Assembly (NCBI RefSeq): GCF_003013715.1
Contig: NC_072812.1
Coordinates: forward strand, 1,550,001-1,614,000
Direction of reading: 5' to 3'
From: Candidozyma auris
Taxonomy: Eukaryota; Ascomycota; Pichiomycetes; Serinales; Metschnikowiaceae
DNA length: 64,000 nt
Each line of letters begins with the position of its first letter. Position 1 is the first letter of the stretch. Positions 11,401 to 18,125 of the stretch are shown here, in pieces. The position numbers and the translations under genes are program-made. The notes under the pieces were generated by a model. It had not been told where the DNA came from. It ran no database searches and worked only from the letters and a program-made list of their open reading frames with translations.

Positions 11401-12143
11401 GTTTTAGCTGCTGTCAATTGTATATGCAAGGAGTCGTTCTCGTCATTCAAGGAGTCTATGCGTGCGTTGAGCTCGGCAACTTCCTTTTCGTAGGTGTCTT
11501 TGGTCTTGTGAAAATCAGTGTCTAAGGTATTGTGCGAGATACGGAGGTCGTCGTGCTCCTTCTGGATAGATGCTATGCGTAATGTCATTTCGTTATTTGT
11601 CTTGACAAGTTTATCGTTGGCAGCACGTAGCTGATCGAGATCCTCAATAAGTGTGGTGTTCTTGGTCTCGAGCTCCCAGTTCTTGCTCTTCAATTGCTCC
11701 TCCGTGTTCTCGGCAAACGATCTCGAATTCGTCAAGGCTACTATTTGACTCTTGTACTTCTCTAGCTCTTCTGCTGCTGATTTGAGCTTGCTTTTATACT
11801 TGTTGTTCTCTGCCGTGAGTTTACGACACTCAGTGAGCAAGTTTTCACTTAACCCCACGACAAAATCCATGTCATGGCCCTTGTTCTCTGGCCCAAGAGC
11901 TGGCGCCGGTTGTGGGAAAAGCTTGTTCATTTTATTTGAGTTGCTCAATTTACCCAAATGTGAAGACGAAGTCCTCAGTTTCAACTTGGGCCCTGAATCA
12001 TTTCCTCCAGGTGGCTGTCTAGCACCGTGAGTAGGATCAGGCAGTGGTAGTGGTGTCGTGGACTTATCTCTTGCGCTACCAAAAAGTTTTTTCTGAATAT
12101 CCGAGAGCTGTCCACGAATATCCTCTTTTTGAGAATGGGACAT
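2478..12143 (-). CDS. NUM1: Num1-family cortical anchor protein, giant repeat protein with C-terminal PH domain
   Basis: Num1/Mcp5 proteins tether dynein and mitochondria to the plasma membrane for nuclear migration and mitochondrial inheritance. The 3221-residue frame has three parts. Residues ~85-330 are coiled coil, beginning MDFVVGLSENLLTECRKL, which resembles the Num1 membrane-binding CC region. Residues ~480-2900 are an array of degenerate units of about 32 residues with the pattern P-S-x-E-x-L-x3-A-x3-G/H-x-hydrophobic x3-E-Y/F-x2-L; at least 50 can be recognised by eye. Residues ~3045-3158 are a PH domain (GEYLFKYYRK, RYFWVHPYSLTLYW, WYNSLRYLVHR), followed by an acidic then basic tail. 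S. cerevisiae Num1 is 2748 residues with 64-residue repeats. The ATG at 12143 is followed directly by the conserved reading frame, and no in-frame break is present. It fills 9.7 kb of the minus strand. Confidence 0.93.
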   Translation of the reverse strand: MSHSQKEDIRGQLSDIQKKLFGSARDKSTTPLPLPDPTHGARQPPGGNDSGPKLKLRTSSSHLGKLSNSNKMNKLFPQPAPALGPENKGHDMDFVVGLSENLLTECRKLTAENNKYKSKLKSAAEELEKYKSQIVALTNSRSFAENTEEQLKSKNWELETKNTTLIEDLDQLRAANDKLVKTNNEMTLRIASIQKEHDDLRISHNTLDTDFHKTKDTYEKEVAELNARIDSLNDENDSLHIQLTAAKTAEENIHDTAATKKPQPSFARMQAVEEDDPTDLGSILEASERILRDANADSVSSDLRVETLKANLDHSYKMVAKLRGALLKARFENHSSAKGTPPSSKKAKRKEFLPPLTRTSTSFSPAKRNSKFVVLDDENENWPLDEKWEDFIDNHSSATPSKPVRHRIYDCGSPDVEKMEELPSLNASDCSDSENEDVGHAKRELNAELSKLTPDATEKQIQDYAKQHHLVLLLQEDYAKLQYNDIDDVSDDRLKKATEIRGFVCLSQLEYNDLLEESEMRSKLEKKGFVTLPSQEYATISKAAESFAKPDFEYLANELNRIGFQAVETEYLEILKNNERLLSNPSESYLRSKCKEYQLLPLTNDEYKHLKKIEAAFEKPDKGYLTKKGNELGLILTTSGFYDDLLKRANEPSIEQLTEHGKKRGLYVLDDEKFFKLENPLLKNWLSKAETFNHVALKKEDYERLHKVAYEPTIEQLKSAAIKRLHRMLPLSEFDELREFRDTPTLAHLSKKAEIHDHTLISKKDLEIMKDSIDSPSIENIREKAVGHKVIEQDEYDSLLRKAQYPSLAQIQSHAEKFGLVTLEQEEYSNLYKNFHEPSLDFLKQKARDKAHMLVKAEEFERLTAIESQPEYWFLAQKAKVLGYLIIEASELSHLRNVAKHPALETMFAEATSRGYTLIEKERLASLIRSAERPTVDEIRSMAASRNLNVLSNDELNSLEETAKNPSTERISSVAKLRNLVLISKDDHETLKHNSKHPTLSIIEAEAHAFGRVVIPRDIYDRLNTDAHHPGIDLLKKHALLLDQVVLPKVEYSNLQKRISNPSIEELQLLASKLNFIMTPASDFQALQNTYENPSLDHLQKHTRRLNHVILTATDHESLVEKSNLPSLETIEKRAKELGHVLLDSTTFESLKNDSERPSLEKLRNHAAVHSCELVAQSDVSAMRTKLETPDLDFLNSHCERLNYKMLSVQEYIALEEAAKRPSMDIIRKRADMLDHIVLSKKEESTLRKTALEPDKETLLSHAEKAGLTFVDSIEYSRMKQSYEDPTIDRIEQYAHQRDHCLIKKHTLSDLKHQLEFPELEYLKLKAAALDHKLISLREFDEPSLEYIENKLSKHKKVAVHETEIDTLKMLAYEPSLEHIKSLPITKNQVILLTEKHTELVKKVDNLPKDVLIEKIEAHGLVAIPSSELESIKQKCNNPDAEWLQMVAEKNDLKFMSKQDFFTLLTLAHNPGIEHLRKLATNAHLTLIENDKFENLKQRAENPSVNDVKSMASKLDGEFIRNADLRSLKDLANCPDLNHISYHANRLGQVILTSSHYDNLLSPSMEQLTELAQKQRAIVISSDTYEDLNQMAHHPSVDHISKIALRHELRVVHKHVYEALEQQAQNPDINHVKACAASLDHSVIGKSDYMRLLELASRPDKEHVKKQAARLEMELISRGELALLKQRLNNPDIDFLKSNLSKHGYVAVPSQDFEKHLEDKEKLESMKLITFDEYNKLKSTYENPSASFLEDKANQQGNSIVGIDELKRLKSIYEEPSIQFLTEHSETKGFKVIEDKEYYQLRETFLSPSTEFISMKARNLGYRLMSEENYNEITMTINDPSVLFLEKKCASKELSIIPSNELKELRNKVENPGLEFLSEKATEQSYKLLPFEEHAKLLDAMNCPSLEYLKEKAKVHQLVVVQKDEYRKLEMDAVNPTRDSVEQKARSLGCVILEELEAMRMKDQLSDPPLEKLASDAAKKGHKVIPEHEYQSLSSHCEKSVQTLAKENGYHLLEAEEYRNLLEIANNPDIEKIQYQASLHGYAVVKDEDHRKLLSELDTPSLEYLRFKTRALKYRLVSEDDFEKLSEPLSTKLAKAGLTAVLKSEHHKLTNPSLDDLKQLSCLENFKVIADKEYHELTKPLEQQIQEAGLVALSNEEHRKLRLEAESPTLEVSRRVASKHGCVVIFEDEFHNLSKSIEERAAEAGKAVLEKDELEDLRKVIKEPTLDFITKSANSLGMTLVAKSELEAMHLAANKLLTDRANEENLILLSPKDRDDLMEFESKYRYATEALSEFKAKFENPSEDYLTKASKAKGLILVNSAEFENLNRSKNMSIHDKAAALSMTAIPTTEFEDLKNRANESIEEKAAQKGFNIIKVEDLKTLKYECEHPSLEKAKSVLQTNGLTSIGELDLEKLKKEATRSIDDKAIEAGFVLIHKIDHERTLQQLNSPTVDFIVSKANAMGFECIESSELDQLRAEASRSLSEVARSQGMVVIDSTELKALRDQLHRPDVESLRKAANDHGLIVLEMGEHENLKTKANRTIEEQLEGTQKMVIDTAKYDSLLLQATKPSMEALRKNATKKGMEIVPKDELDEMRSSCTEPLETKAEKQNLVLVHKDQFNDMNNQVTHPSKHYLIEKCAAMGLAVAEASTLKELSTDEGNVIISKDELEWLKSSAGRVLTIDEAKDVLSRHDMIVHDKDQHEKIINESSESKIPRVCELIQILEDKGYSVKKDIDEFEDASESFVLDEEELGQTARRLGFMLIKQTEYDDLVKYADSLNNEESLMKAGQELGYSVISSNELLKLKQLLTEKDSRIHELSCEVESKVSRDQLRGEAANLGLVVLSDQEHKSLQESIAHLEASQPNVLTREELTERASDMGLSVIPTTELHSMKRTLMNLEDSRQIRQAAKKQGLLCVPISAYISSTPGDDPSDSQVTVLPTSQYEILRDSALESIAEEAFKDIAEKRGYKHTSEIPLIPKEPFNASLDSPLIESREVAAGGIPQSKSVGSNLTINSKASMLDSITGMSVASNISLTDKSMIPVITQVLIGEYLFKYYRKLGPLSSISATRHERYFWVHPYSLTLYWSTSNPVLKNPNATKSKAIAILGVESVEDSNPIPVGLYHKSIIVHSQTKSVKFTCSNRRRHNIWYNSLRYLVHRNINGLDFGGNTRHQVKNSEVDPSDEEEDGLADMTFDASNRQALPRSSTILRSKSFGRFMSLKK

Positions 12144-12443
12144 ATTTTATTGGGTGGTATACAGCTTAAAGATTGTGAAACAAAAAGTCGATCCACTATT
12201 TTCCTCAGGTAAACAGACTGTATTTGAATCGGGCTTTAGGTGTCGGACGGCATCAAGGGACTGCTTGCTATTCTCGCTCTCATACAATTGTGCGCGGGTA
12301 GGGCCAATGGCCTAATTAGTTTCTGAAGCATTATTTAATCGAGTACAACTTGTCTATGTACTGGGAGACGTAATTCAAATCACTGGTGTAATTTTTCATT
12401 CTACTTGGTCTCTTGAAGACTCGAACATGCTGTTTTCAGCGTT

Positions 12444-12569
12444 TCACTTTTCGTCTTCCTCCCTCAATTCCTGCTTGATCTTCTTTTGAAGTGCGAGGTT
12501 TGCAACCATTATTTGGATGAAGTTGAAACCAAAAAATGTCACCAAACTCGTGAAAGCAAGGCCAATCAT
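12444..12569 (-). CDS. Candidate 41-residue single-pass membrane microprotein
   Basis: The ATG at 12569 opens a 41-codon frame: a hydrophobic segment of about 23 residues (starting MIGLAFTSLVTFFGFNF), then a charged tail ending KQELREEDEK. It looks like a small tail-charged membrane protein. Its ATG overlaps the TGA of a 47-codon ORF upstream in another frame (ATGA overlap at 12566-12569). I do not recognise it. It could be a real microprotein, the end of a longer gene broken by a frameshift, or chance. Confidence 0.3.
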   Translation of the reverse strand: MIGLAFTSLVTFFGFNFIQIMVANLALQKKIKQELREEDEK

Positions 12570-12709
12570 TGATGGAGCGAAAGTGTCTGATGCTTCGATG
12601 GGTGTCCTTTATGCGGACTTGAAGAAGAACTATCACAACTGCGAGGAGTCTGGGTTCGTTCTAGATCAACGAATGAAGCAGTGATGACTCCGCTTGTGTT
12701 CGCCGCCAT
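12566..12709 (-). CDS. Candidate 47-residue ORF, Ser-rich
   Basis: The ATG at 12709 opens a frame beginning MAANTSGVITASFVDLERTQ, with a Ser run near residue 27, stopping in the ATGA that starts the next ORF. With one extra base it would join the downstream membrane segment into one protein of about 87 residues. Nothing recognised. Support is weak and rests on its position. Confidence 0.2.
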   Translation of the reverse strand: MAANTSGVITASFVDLERTQTPRSCDSSSSSPHKGHPSKHQTLSLHQ

Positions 12710-12711
12710 TT

Positions 12712-13050
12712 TTACCAAAAATTTCTAACTTTCGAATTTGATCCCCTTGTGTCACGGGCTACTTTGTAGTTCACAGTGATGGACTCCCTCCTCACGTGTT
12801 GGGGTGTCACAAGAGAATCTCTCGAGGTTATCAGGAGTGTTTGAACGAACATCAATGCCAGCTCCGGATTGTGAGGGTTTAATTGAAGAGCAATCTCCTC
12901 ATAAGGCGAATTGCCATGGCTCCGAGCATTGTCTTCAAATTCTGCGAGATTTGGATCAGCCAGTCCCTCAGCTTCTGCAGCAGAGGCTCCTCCAAGACAT
13001 GCCTTTGATTTTGCCATTGACAGGCTCAATTCCATTGACAATATGAGCAT
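12712..13050 (-). pseudogene. Possible gene relic (112-codon ORF, function unknown)
   Basis: The frame from the ATG at 13050 contains an acidic, helical-looking middle (DPNLAEFEDNARSHGN, then QLNPHNPELALMFVQTLL) and ends 2 bp before the next ATG. In the frame overlapping its start, bases ~13000-13110 also read as plausible protein (LITYVKTRYDSTRTLFVIKD). The switch of frame between plausible stretches is what a decayed gene would show, but no family is recognised and chance cannot be excluded. Confidence 0.2.
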
Positions 13051-13330
13051 CCTTGATGACGAACAATGTTCTTGTGCTGTCGTATCTGGTTTTCACGTAG
13101 GTGATCAGAGCCTTAATATATAAAAAAGACGACAAATAGCCCATGATTCAGTTAGGAATGCCGAATCTTAGAGACGCTAATAGAAAGAAATATAGTGCCG
13201 ACCGTGCACTTTTAGCAAATTTGGGGCTCTTCTCAAGCCGTTTTGGATATCTTCCTCGCCGTCACCACTGAAGTTGTTGAATTCCAAATCCTCAGAGAAC
13301 TCGGATCATAACCATGAAAACAATACTGGA

Positions 13331-13352
13331 TTTTTTTTTTTTTTTTTTTTTT
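13331..13352. repeat. T22 homopolymer tract
   Basis: An uninterrupted run of 22 T. Poly(dA:dT) tracts of this length exclude nucleosomes in yeast and often mark promoters or gene ends. The exact length in an assembly is uncertain. Confidence 0.9.
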
Positions 13353-13701
13353 AGCCGAGAAGAGCGCTTGATCTTGTCTGGACATGGTAGAGTCTCTTAA
13401 AGTGGCATTGCAACAGACAGCTTTAGTGTTTTGGCCCAGGCACAACCCACAAGCATTCCAAGATAATATCTTCACGTTTTAAAATTGCCCCTCTTCACTA
13501 CAAGGCCAGCAAATATCGTGCAAGAATACGTTGAAAAGTTGAATGCTTTTGGGGAAAATGGCTGCAAAATCCACAAGCCGTATATGTAGCTCAATCAGAT
13601 TCTCGAATACAGGCAAGTGCGGCGTTGCTGGAGAACAAGGGTAGATGTCGCTCGCACAGATTTACTAGCGTGCTAGGAAATCGGCGGAAAAAAACGCTTC
13701 C

Positions 13702-13781
13702 TGCCGAAGCATTATTTCGGACGCGCATTGAACAAACGACCTTGGAAATAACAGCCTTGTGCTTGCCGAAGCATCGGACGC
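13702..13781. promoter_or_regulatory. Paired CCG...CGG motifs upstream of the PhzF-family gene
   Basis: TGCCGAAGCAT followed by CGGACGC occurs twice. In copy 1 the halves are at 13702-13712 and 13718-13724 (CCG-N11-CGG). In copy 2 they adjoin at 13764-13774 and 13775-13781 (CCG-N6-CGG). Everted CCG/CGG pairs are typical sites of Zn2Cys6 dimers. They lie 380-460 bp before the ATG at 14161 and just before a TATA-like element near 13839, where an upstream activating site would be expected. Confidence 0.4.
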
Positions 13782-14160
13782 TGTCAACGTTCAGCTAAAG
13801 GAGGATTGTAGGCTATGTTGACAGGTTATGAGTGAACGATATATAAGTGTGATGAAAAGTCGAATTTGCTAGCACATGCAGCGATTTGCAATATGTCTCC
13901 TGCTACATATCCTTTCGGCGTAGAGTGGTTGGCGTCTTACTGGATAGCGTAATGATTGTACAAGCTGGGCGAACCTAATTGAAATATGTAAATGTGGTAG
14001 CATCGCGGGCTTCAAGCTAGGAGGATTATTCACCCGTTGTAGCAAGAGCCGACGTCGCTTGCGACCATGCTTGTCCCCATCTAATCCCCACAAAATGCGA
14101 ATTAGTCATCCTACCCAGTATTTGTAGGAGAGCCAGGAGTTTAATCGTATACCATTGTCA

Positions 14161-15006
14161 ATGGCGATCTTCAAACAAGTGGACGTATTTTCCAGCTCAA
14201 GGTACAAAGGAAACCCTGTAGCTGTTTTCTTTGACGCAGATGACCTCACCACAGAGCAAATGGCACAGATGTCCATGTGGACAAACTTGTCTGAGGCAAC
14301 TTTCATCATGAGGCCCACTCGCAAGGACGCTTCCTACAAAGTAAGAATCTTTGCCCACGAGTTCGAATTACCCTTCGCTGGCCACCCTACCATTGGTACG
14401 TGCCATGCTCTTTTGGAAAGCGGCCGCATTGAGCCCAAGAATGGCAAGGTCTATCAGGAATGTGGTGCAGGTTTGGTGGAGCTCACAGTCGATAATGAAG
14501 GAATAATTTCTTTTGAACTTCCCCGAGCCAAACAATTGAGCACACCTGGTGACATAACAGCCGTGACAAAGCTTCTTTTTTCAGGTGATGTCAAAATCGC
14601 CGCTCCAAAGGCCATTCTCTTCGATGTCGGTCCTCATTGGCTCACTTTAAAGCTTGATGAGGCCGAGACTGTGCTTCAGCTCGAGCCAGATATGTTCGGG
14701 TTGAAACAGCTTTCCGAGGCCTGGAAGATCACAGGGGTTCAAGTTATCGCGCCCCATAAGGAGGGTAATACCTATGAAATGAGGACTTTCGCTCCAGCGG
14801 TTGGTGTGTCTGAAGATCCGGTGTGTGGGTCGGGTTCCGGGGCAGCAGGTGCTTTTCTAGCTGCCATTGGCGAAGTCAAAGGAGCTTTCAACATCATTCA
14901 GGGTACAAAAGTGGGTCGTGAGGGCAGAGTGGAGGTGAATAACGAGGACAAGATTACTGTAGGAGGTCCTACGATAACCACTTTAGAGGGAATTTGGAAA
15001 CCATAG
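14161..15006 (+). CDS. YHI9: PhzF-family isomerase-like protein (Yhi9-like)
   Basis: This 281-residue protein shows the whole PhzF fold. The N-terminal half has KQVDVFSSSRYKGNPVAV and the conserved Glu of NLSEATF (residue 45, the catalytic acid/base in phenazine enzyme PhzF), then ELPFAGHPTIGT. The C-terminal half has MRTFAPAVGVSEDPVCGSGSGAAG. S. cerevisiae Yhi9 is the yeast member; its substrate is unknown and it has been linked to the unfolded protein response. CTG-clade yeasts often carry several copies. The frame extends two codons upstream to a TTG, but ATG 14161 gives the standard MAIFKQVDVF start. The promoter holds paired CCG/CGG motifs and a TATA-like box. Family certain, exact orthology less so. 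Confidence 0.85.
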   Translation: MAIFKQVDVFSSSRYKGNPVAVFFDADDLTTEQMAQMSMWTNLSEATFIMRPTRKDASYKVRIFAHEFELPFAGHPTIGTCHALLESGRIEPKNGKVYQECGAGLVELTVDNEGIISFELPRAKQLSTPGDITAVTKLLFSGDVKIAAPKAILFDVGPHWLTLKLDEAETVLQLEPDMFGLKQLSEAWKITGVQVIAPHKEGNTYEMRTFAPAVGVSEDPVCGSGSGAAGAFLAAIGEVKGAFNIIQGTKVGREGRVEVNNEDKITVGGPTITTLEGIWKP

Positions 15007-15193
15007 TTTTCATTCTTTTTCTACAGCATTTGAAGTGAGTCAAGCAAGTTGAACGAATCCTCTACCCAAGCTTCACTCTCACGTAGTGGCTTCCTCCGCG
15101 GATTGCCTATAGTAGCGAGTTTATGTGTCTTATTCGCGCCAACTACACAAGTTGAAAAGTAGCCAACTACCCTTCTTGTAATTCCAAGGATCA

Positions 15194-17536
15194 ATGTCTT
15201 CCGATGCCCGGGATGCTTTTGCCTCGGGGGCTGAGTATCATGATCTACGTACACTCAGACAAAGGAATCAGATTCAGTCGTCAAACACCCTTGCTAGCAG
15301 TGAAGATCTCGAATCCATCATCAAGCAAACGTCTACACTTTCTATCGCAGAAACAAAAAACACCTCCTTTTGGACATTGCTGTCTATTTTCATTTATGTG
15401 ATCAATCCGTTGTTGCTTACCGCAGTGTCTGCATACTTCAGACTATCTGGTGTTGGCGATGTCAAGAAGGTCATTTGGGACGAGGCGCATTTTGGCAAAT
15501 TTGGCTCTCACTACTTGAAGCACGAATTCTATTTCGATGTACATCCGCCTCTAGGCAAGCTTCTTGTGGGTCTATCAGGATGGCTCGCAGGATATGACGG
15601 CTCGTTTGAGTTCAAGAGCGGCAATCATTTCCCAGAAGAATTCAACATAGTAGCAATGAGATATTTCAATTGCTTGTTTGGTATACTTTGCACACCCTTC
15701 GCTTACTTCACAGCTTTAACCTTGGGGTTCTCTCATTACACAGTATGGCTCATTTCATTGCTGGTTGTATTTGAGATGTTGTCACTCACATTATCGAAGT
15801 TCATCCTACTAGATTCAATGCTCTTGTTCTTCACCGTCACGACGTTCTTTGGTCTTAGCAAGACTCATCAATTGAATAGCAGGCAGGGCCTTCTCTCGTT
15901 ACAAGGCATTTTCTGGCTTTCTTTCACTGGTATTTCCATTGGATGTGTTTGCTCTGTCAAGTGGGTGGGTCTCTTCGTTACTGCACTTGTTGGCTTTTAC
16001 ACTATTTACGACTTGTTGATTGGCTTGTATAAAGTTACTTCACCAGAACAAAGGGCATCTTGGCTGAAATACATTAGTCATTGGCTAGTGAGAATCGTCA
16101 CCTTGATTGTCATTCCACTAACCATCTACATCACTGCGTTTAAAGTCCATTTCATCGTGCTCAACAGGTCCGGCCCAGATGATGGCTCCATTTCGACTTT
16201 ACTTCAGGCGCAATTGGAGGGAAATACTTTGAAGAACGGCCCACGCTCAGTTGCATACGGTTCCTTAGTGACCCTCAGATCGCAGGGTCTTCTGCCCAAT
16301 TTGCTTCATTCTCACCCTCATTTATATCCAGAAGGCTCTCGCCAACAACAAATCACAACATATGGCTTCAAAGACAATAACAATGAGTTTTTAATAGAGT
16401 TTGATCTCGAATCTGCCAAAAAAGGAAAATTCGCAACACTTGAATACGATGATGAAAATCCAGATCTAATTCTTGACTACAAGACTCTCATCAAAGACGG
16501 TGACACTATAAGGTTGTTACACAAAGATCGCGGATGTTTCCTTCATTCGCATTCAATCCCTGCCCCAGTTCTGAAAAGCCACTATGAGACTTCCTGCTAT
16601 GGCAACATTGACGTGTATGACGAGAAAGACGACTGGGTAATTGAAGTCCAAAGTCAAGACATTTCACCATCTCCTCTCTTTCAAAACGAGAGTATGCTGG
16701 AAGTTCATCCTATTTCCACAAACTTCAGACTCAGGCACAAGGTTTTAGGTTGTTACTTGGCAACGACGGGCTATTCATATCCGTCCTGGGGTTTTCAACA
16801 GGGTGAAGTTACTTGCAAACATGTTTTTTTGAAAAATGACAAGAGTGCTTGGTGGAATATTGAGGACCATGTCAACAATGAGTTTGAGTCCCCAAAGACG
16901 CCATATGTTGCACCGAAGCCTAAATTCTGGAAAGAGTTCATCTTATTGAACTATGGAATGATGGCGTCCAATAACGCATTGGTCCCAGACAGTGATCACT
17001 ATGATCACTTGGCTTCAAGATGGTGGGAATGGCCGATTTTGAGAACAGGTTTGAGAATGAGCGGCTGGTGGACTGATGACGCAAAGTACTTTCTCATGGG
17101 TAACCCGTTCGTGACTTGGTTCAGCACATTATGTATTGCGATTAGCCTAATCTTGTTGACTGGAGTTCTATTTCTCTGGCAAAGACAGAGGATCGACTTG
17201 AGTATAGAGGGATCTGAATGGCAAAGATTCGTGGGACAGGGAGTCTTTCCTCTCGCTGGTTATATTCTACACTATCTTCCATTCATTTTAATGGGTAGAG
17301 TCACCTACTTGCATCATTATGTGCCTGCCTTGTATTTCGCTATTTTCGTATCAGGCTACGTTGTTGAAACCACGGTGGCTAGAAAAGCTCCAAGAATTGT
17401 ATGTATCGTTGTCTATGGACTTCTTTACGCTGCAGTCGTTGGTGTCTTTTGGAGATACCGTTTCTTGTCGTTGGGCATGAAAGGTGCAATCGCCAATTAC
17501 TTGCATCTCAAGCTACTCAGATCCTGGCGCCTCTGA
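15194..17536 (+). CDS. Dolichyl-phosphate-mannose--protein O-mannosyltransferase, PMT2 subfamily (PMT2 or PMT6 type)
   Basis: This ER membrane enzyme moves mannose from dolichyl phosphate to Ser/Thr of secretory proteins. The 780 residues have the PMT layout: a short cytosolic N-terminus containing LRQRN, a first membrane helix, then the luminal WDEAHFGKFGSHYL motif with acidic pair D96/E97. FDVHPPLGKLLVGLSGWLAGY follows, then several membrane helices, a luminal block of three MIR repeats (~330-520; LHSHPHLYPEGSRQQQ, FLHSHSIPAPV) and C-terminal helices with the LHHYVPALYFA motif. The KHEFYFDVHPPLGK-type sequence places it in the PMT2/3/6 subfamily. I cannot decide between PMT2 and PMT6 by eye. 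Codon 460 is CTG at a MIR position usually Thr/Ser, in line with CTG read as Ser. Followed by tRNA-Gly. Confidence 0.93.
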   Translation: MSSDARDAFASGAEYHDLRTLRQRNQIQSSNTLASSEDLESIIKQTSTLSIAETKNTSFWTLLSIFIYVINPLLLTAVSAYFRLSGVGDVKKVIWDEAHFGKFGSHYLKHEFYFDVHPPLGKLLVGLSGWLAGYDGSFEFKSGNHFPEEFNIVAMRYFNCLFGILCTPFAYFTALTLGFSHYTVWLISLLVVFEMLSLTLSKFILLDSMLLFFTVTTFFGLSKTHQLNSRQGLLSLQGIFWLSFTGISIGCVCSVKWVGLFVTALVGFYTIYDLLIGLYKVTSPEQRASWLKYISHWLVRIVTLIVIPLTIYITAFKVHFIVLNRSGPDDGSISTLLQAQLEGNTLKNGPRSVAYGSLVTLRSQGLLPNLLHSHPHLYPEGSRQQQITTYGFKDNNNEFLIEFDLESAKKGKFATLEYDDENPDLILDYKTLIKDGDTIRLLHKDRGCFLHSHSIPAPVLKSHYETSCYGNIDVYDEKDDWVIEVQSQDISPSPLFQNESMLEVHPISTNFRLRHKVLGCYLATTGYSYPSWGFQQGEVTCKHVFLKNDKSAWWNIEDHVNNEFESPKTPYVAPKPKFWKEFILLNYGMMASNNALVPDSDHYDHLASRWWEWPILRTGLRMSGWWTDDAKYFLMGNPFVTWFSTLCIAISLILLTGVLFLWQRQRIDLSIEGSEWQRFVGQGVFPLAGYILHYLPFILMGRVTYLHHYVPALYFAIFVSGYVVETTVARKAPRIVCIVVYGLLYAAVVGVFWRYRFLSLGMKGAIANYLHLKLLRSWRL

Positions 17537-17672
17537 GAGCTCTAAATAGGTAAGGGACTACTTTGGACAAACTAGAGTGTAGAAGAGTTGATTAAATCAG
17601 ATTTTTCCAAAAAAAATATGGTCAAACGTTAGTTGCTTATGTTTTGGCACGACCGTTATTATTTTCATACTC

Positions 17673-17743
17673 GCGCAAGTGGTTTAGTGGTAAAATCCAA
17701 CGTTGCCATCGTTGGGCCCCCGGTTCGATTCCGGGCTTGCGCA
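17673..17743 (+). tRNA. tRNA-Gly (anticodon GCC)
   Basis: The 71-nt gene has a perfect 7-bp acceptor stem (GCGCAAG with CTTGCGC) and discriminator A. Its A box is TGGTTTAGTGG and its B box GGTTCGATTCC. Anticodon GCC at 17705-17707 sits over the stem CCAACG/CGTTGG. No intron. As recalled, it is essentially identical to S. cerevisiae tRNA-Gly(GCC). A run of 11 T (17744-17754) directly after it is the Pol III terminator. No LTR or transposon is seen next to it. Confidence 0.98.
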
Positions 17744-17754
17744 TTTTTTTTTTT
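17744..17754 (+). terminator. Pol III terminator of tRNA-Gly
   Basis: Eleven T residues follow the tRNA 3' end directly, enough for RNA polymerase III to stop. The rest of 17537-18125 around the tRNA holds only the PMT 3' flank and the HAP5 5' flank. Confidence 0.9.
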
Positions 17755-18125
17755 AATCTTACTTCGCCACTACTCACTAAGTCCTAGCTGATCAGATTCT
17801 CGTGTGTAATTTATCGTTTGCATCTTTATGGTTAATTTGATATTGGCATATTGCGAGCCGATACATCGGTGCCAAAAGCCGAGGTTATTCCTGCACAGGC
17901 ACTTGTCCGTTCTCTCGCACGTAGGAAAATCCCACTTTACGCTTGCAATCGGAGACGAAGTCATAGGTGGAAGCTCGAGACCCCATAACTTTCTTTTGAT
18001 CACAATTTAGTAACTTCGAGCTTGTCTGATTGTCTCTTGAGACCTTGCAACGATTTCGCTGACTGCTTTCGACCTCAAACCGCTCAATATCGGCTAAGAA
18101 CCCCGAACAGCTACAGCTCCCGATA

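Larger units (their letters stand above)
12144..14160. other. 2 kb stretch without a recognised gene
   Basis: Between NUM1 and the PhzF-family gene I find no protein I recognise. It holds three linked small minus-strand ORFs (12444-13050, listed separately), an E-box CACGTG at 12793-12798, a T22 tract at 13331-13352, two CCG/CGG motif copies at 13702-13781, and a TATA-like ATATATAAG near 13839. A 15-codon ORF starting at 13876 lies in the likely leader of the downstream gene. At 2 kb it is shorter than the gene-free centromere regions known from related yeasts, so I do not call it a centromere. Confidence 0.5.

Noticed and set aside
13849..13855. GTGATGA resembling a snoRNA C box
   Set aside because: No D box (CTGA) at a suitable distance and no closing stem.
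12144..14160. Centromere
   Set aside because: At 2 kb it is shorter than the gene-free centromere regions of related yeasts, with no obvious GC trough; only a homopolymer run stands out.
17673..17743. Transposon or LTR next to the tRNA
   Set aside because: Flanks were read for terminal repeats and target duplications and none were seen.
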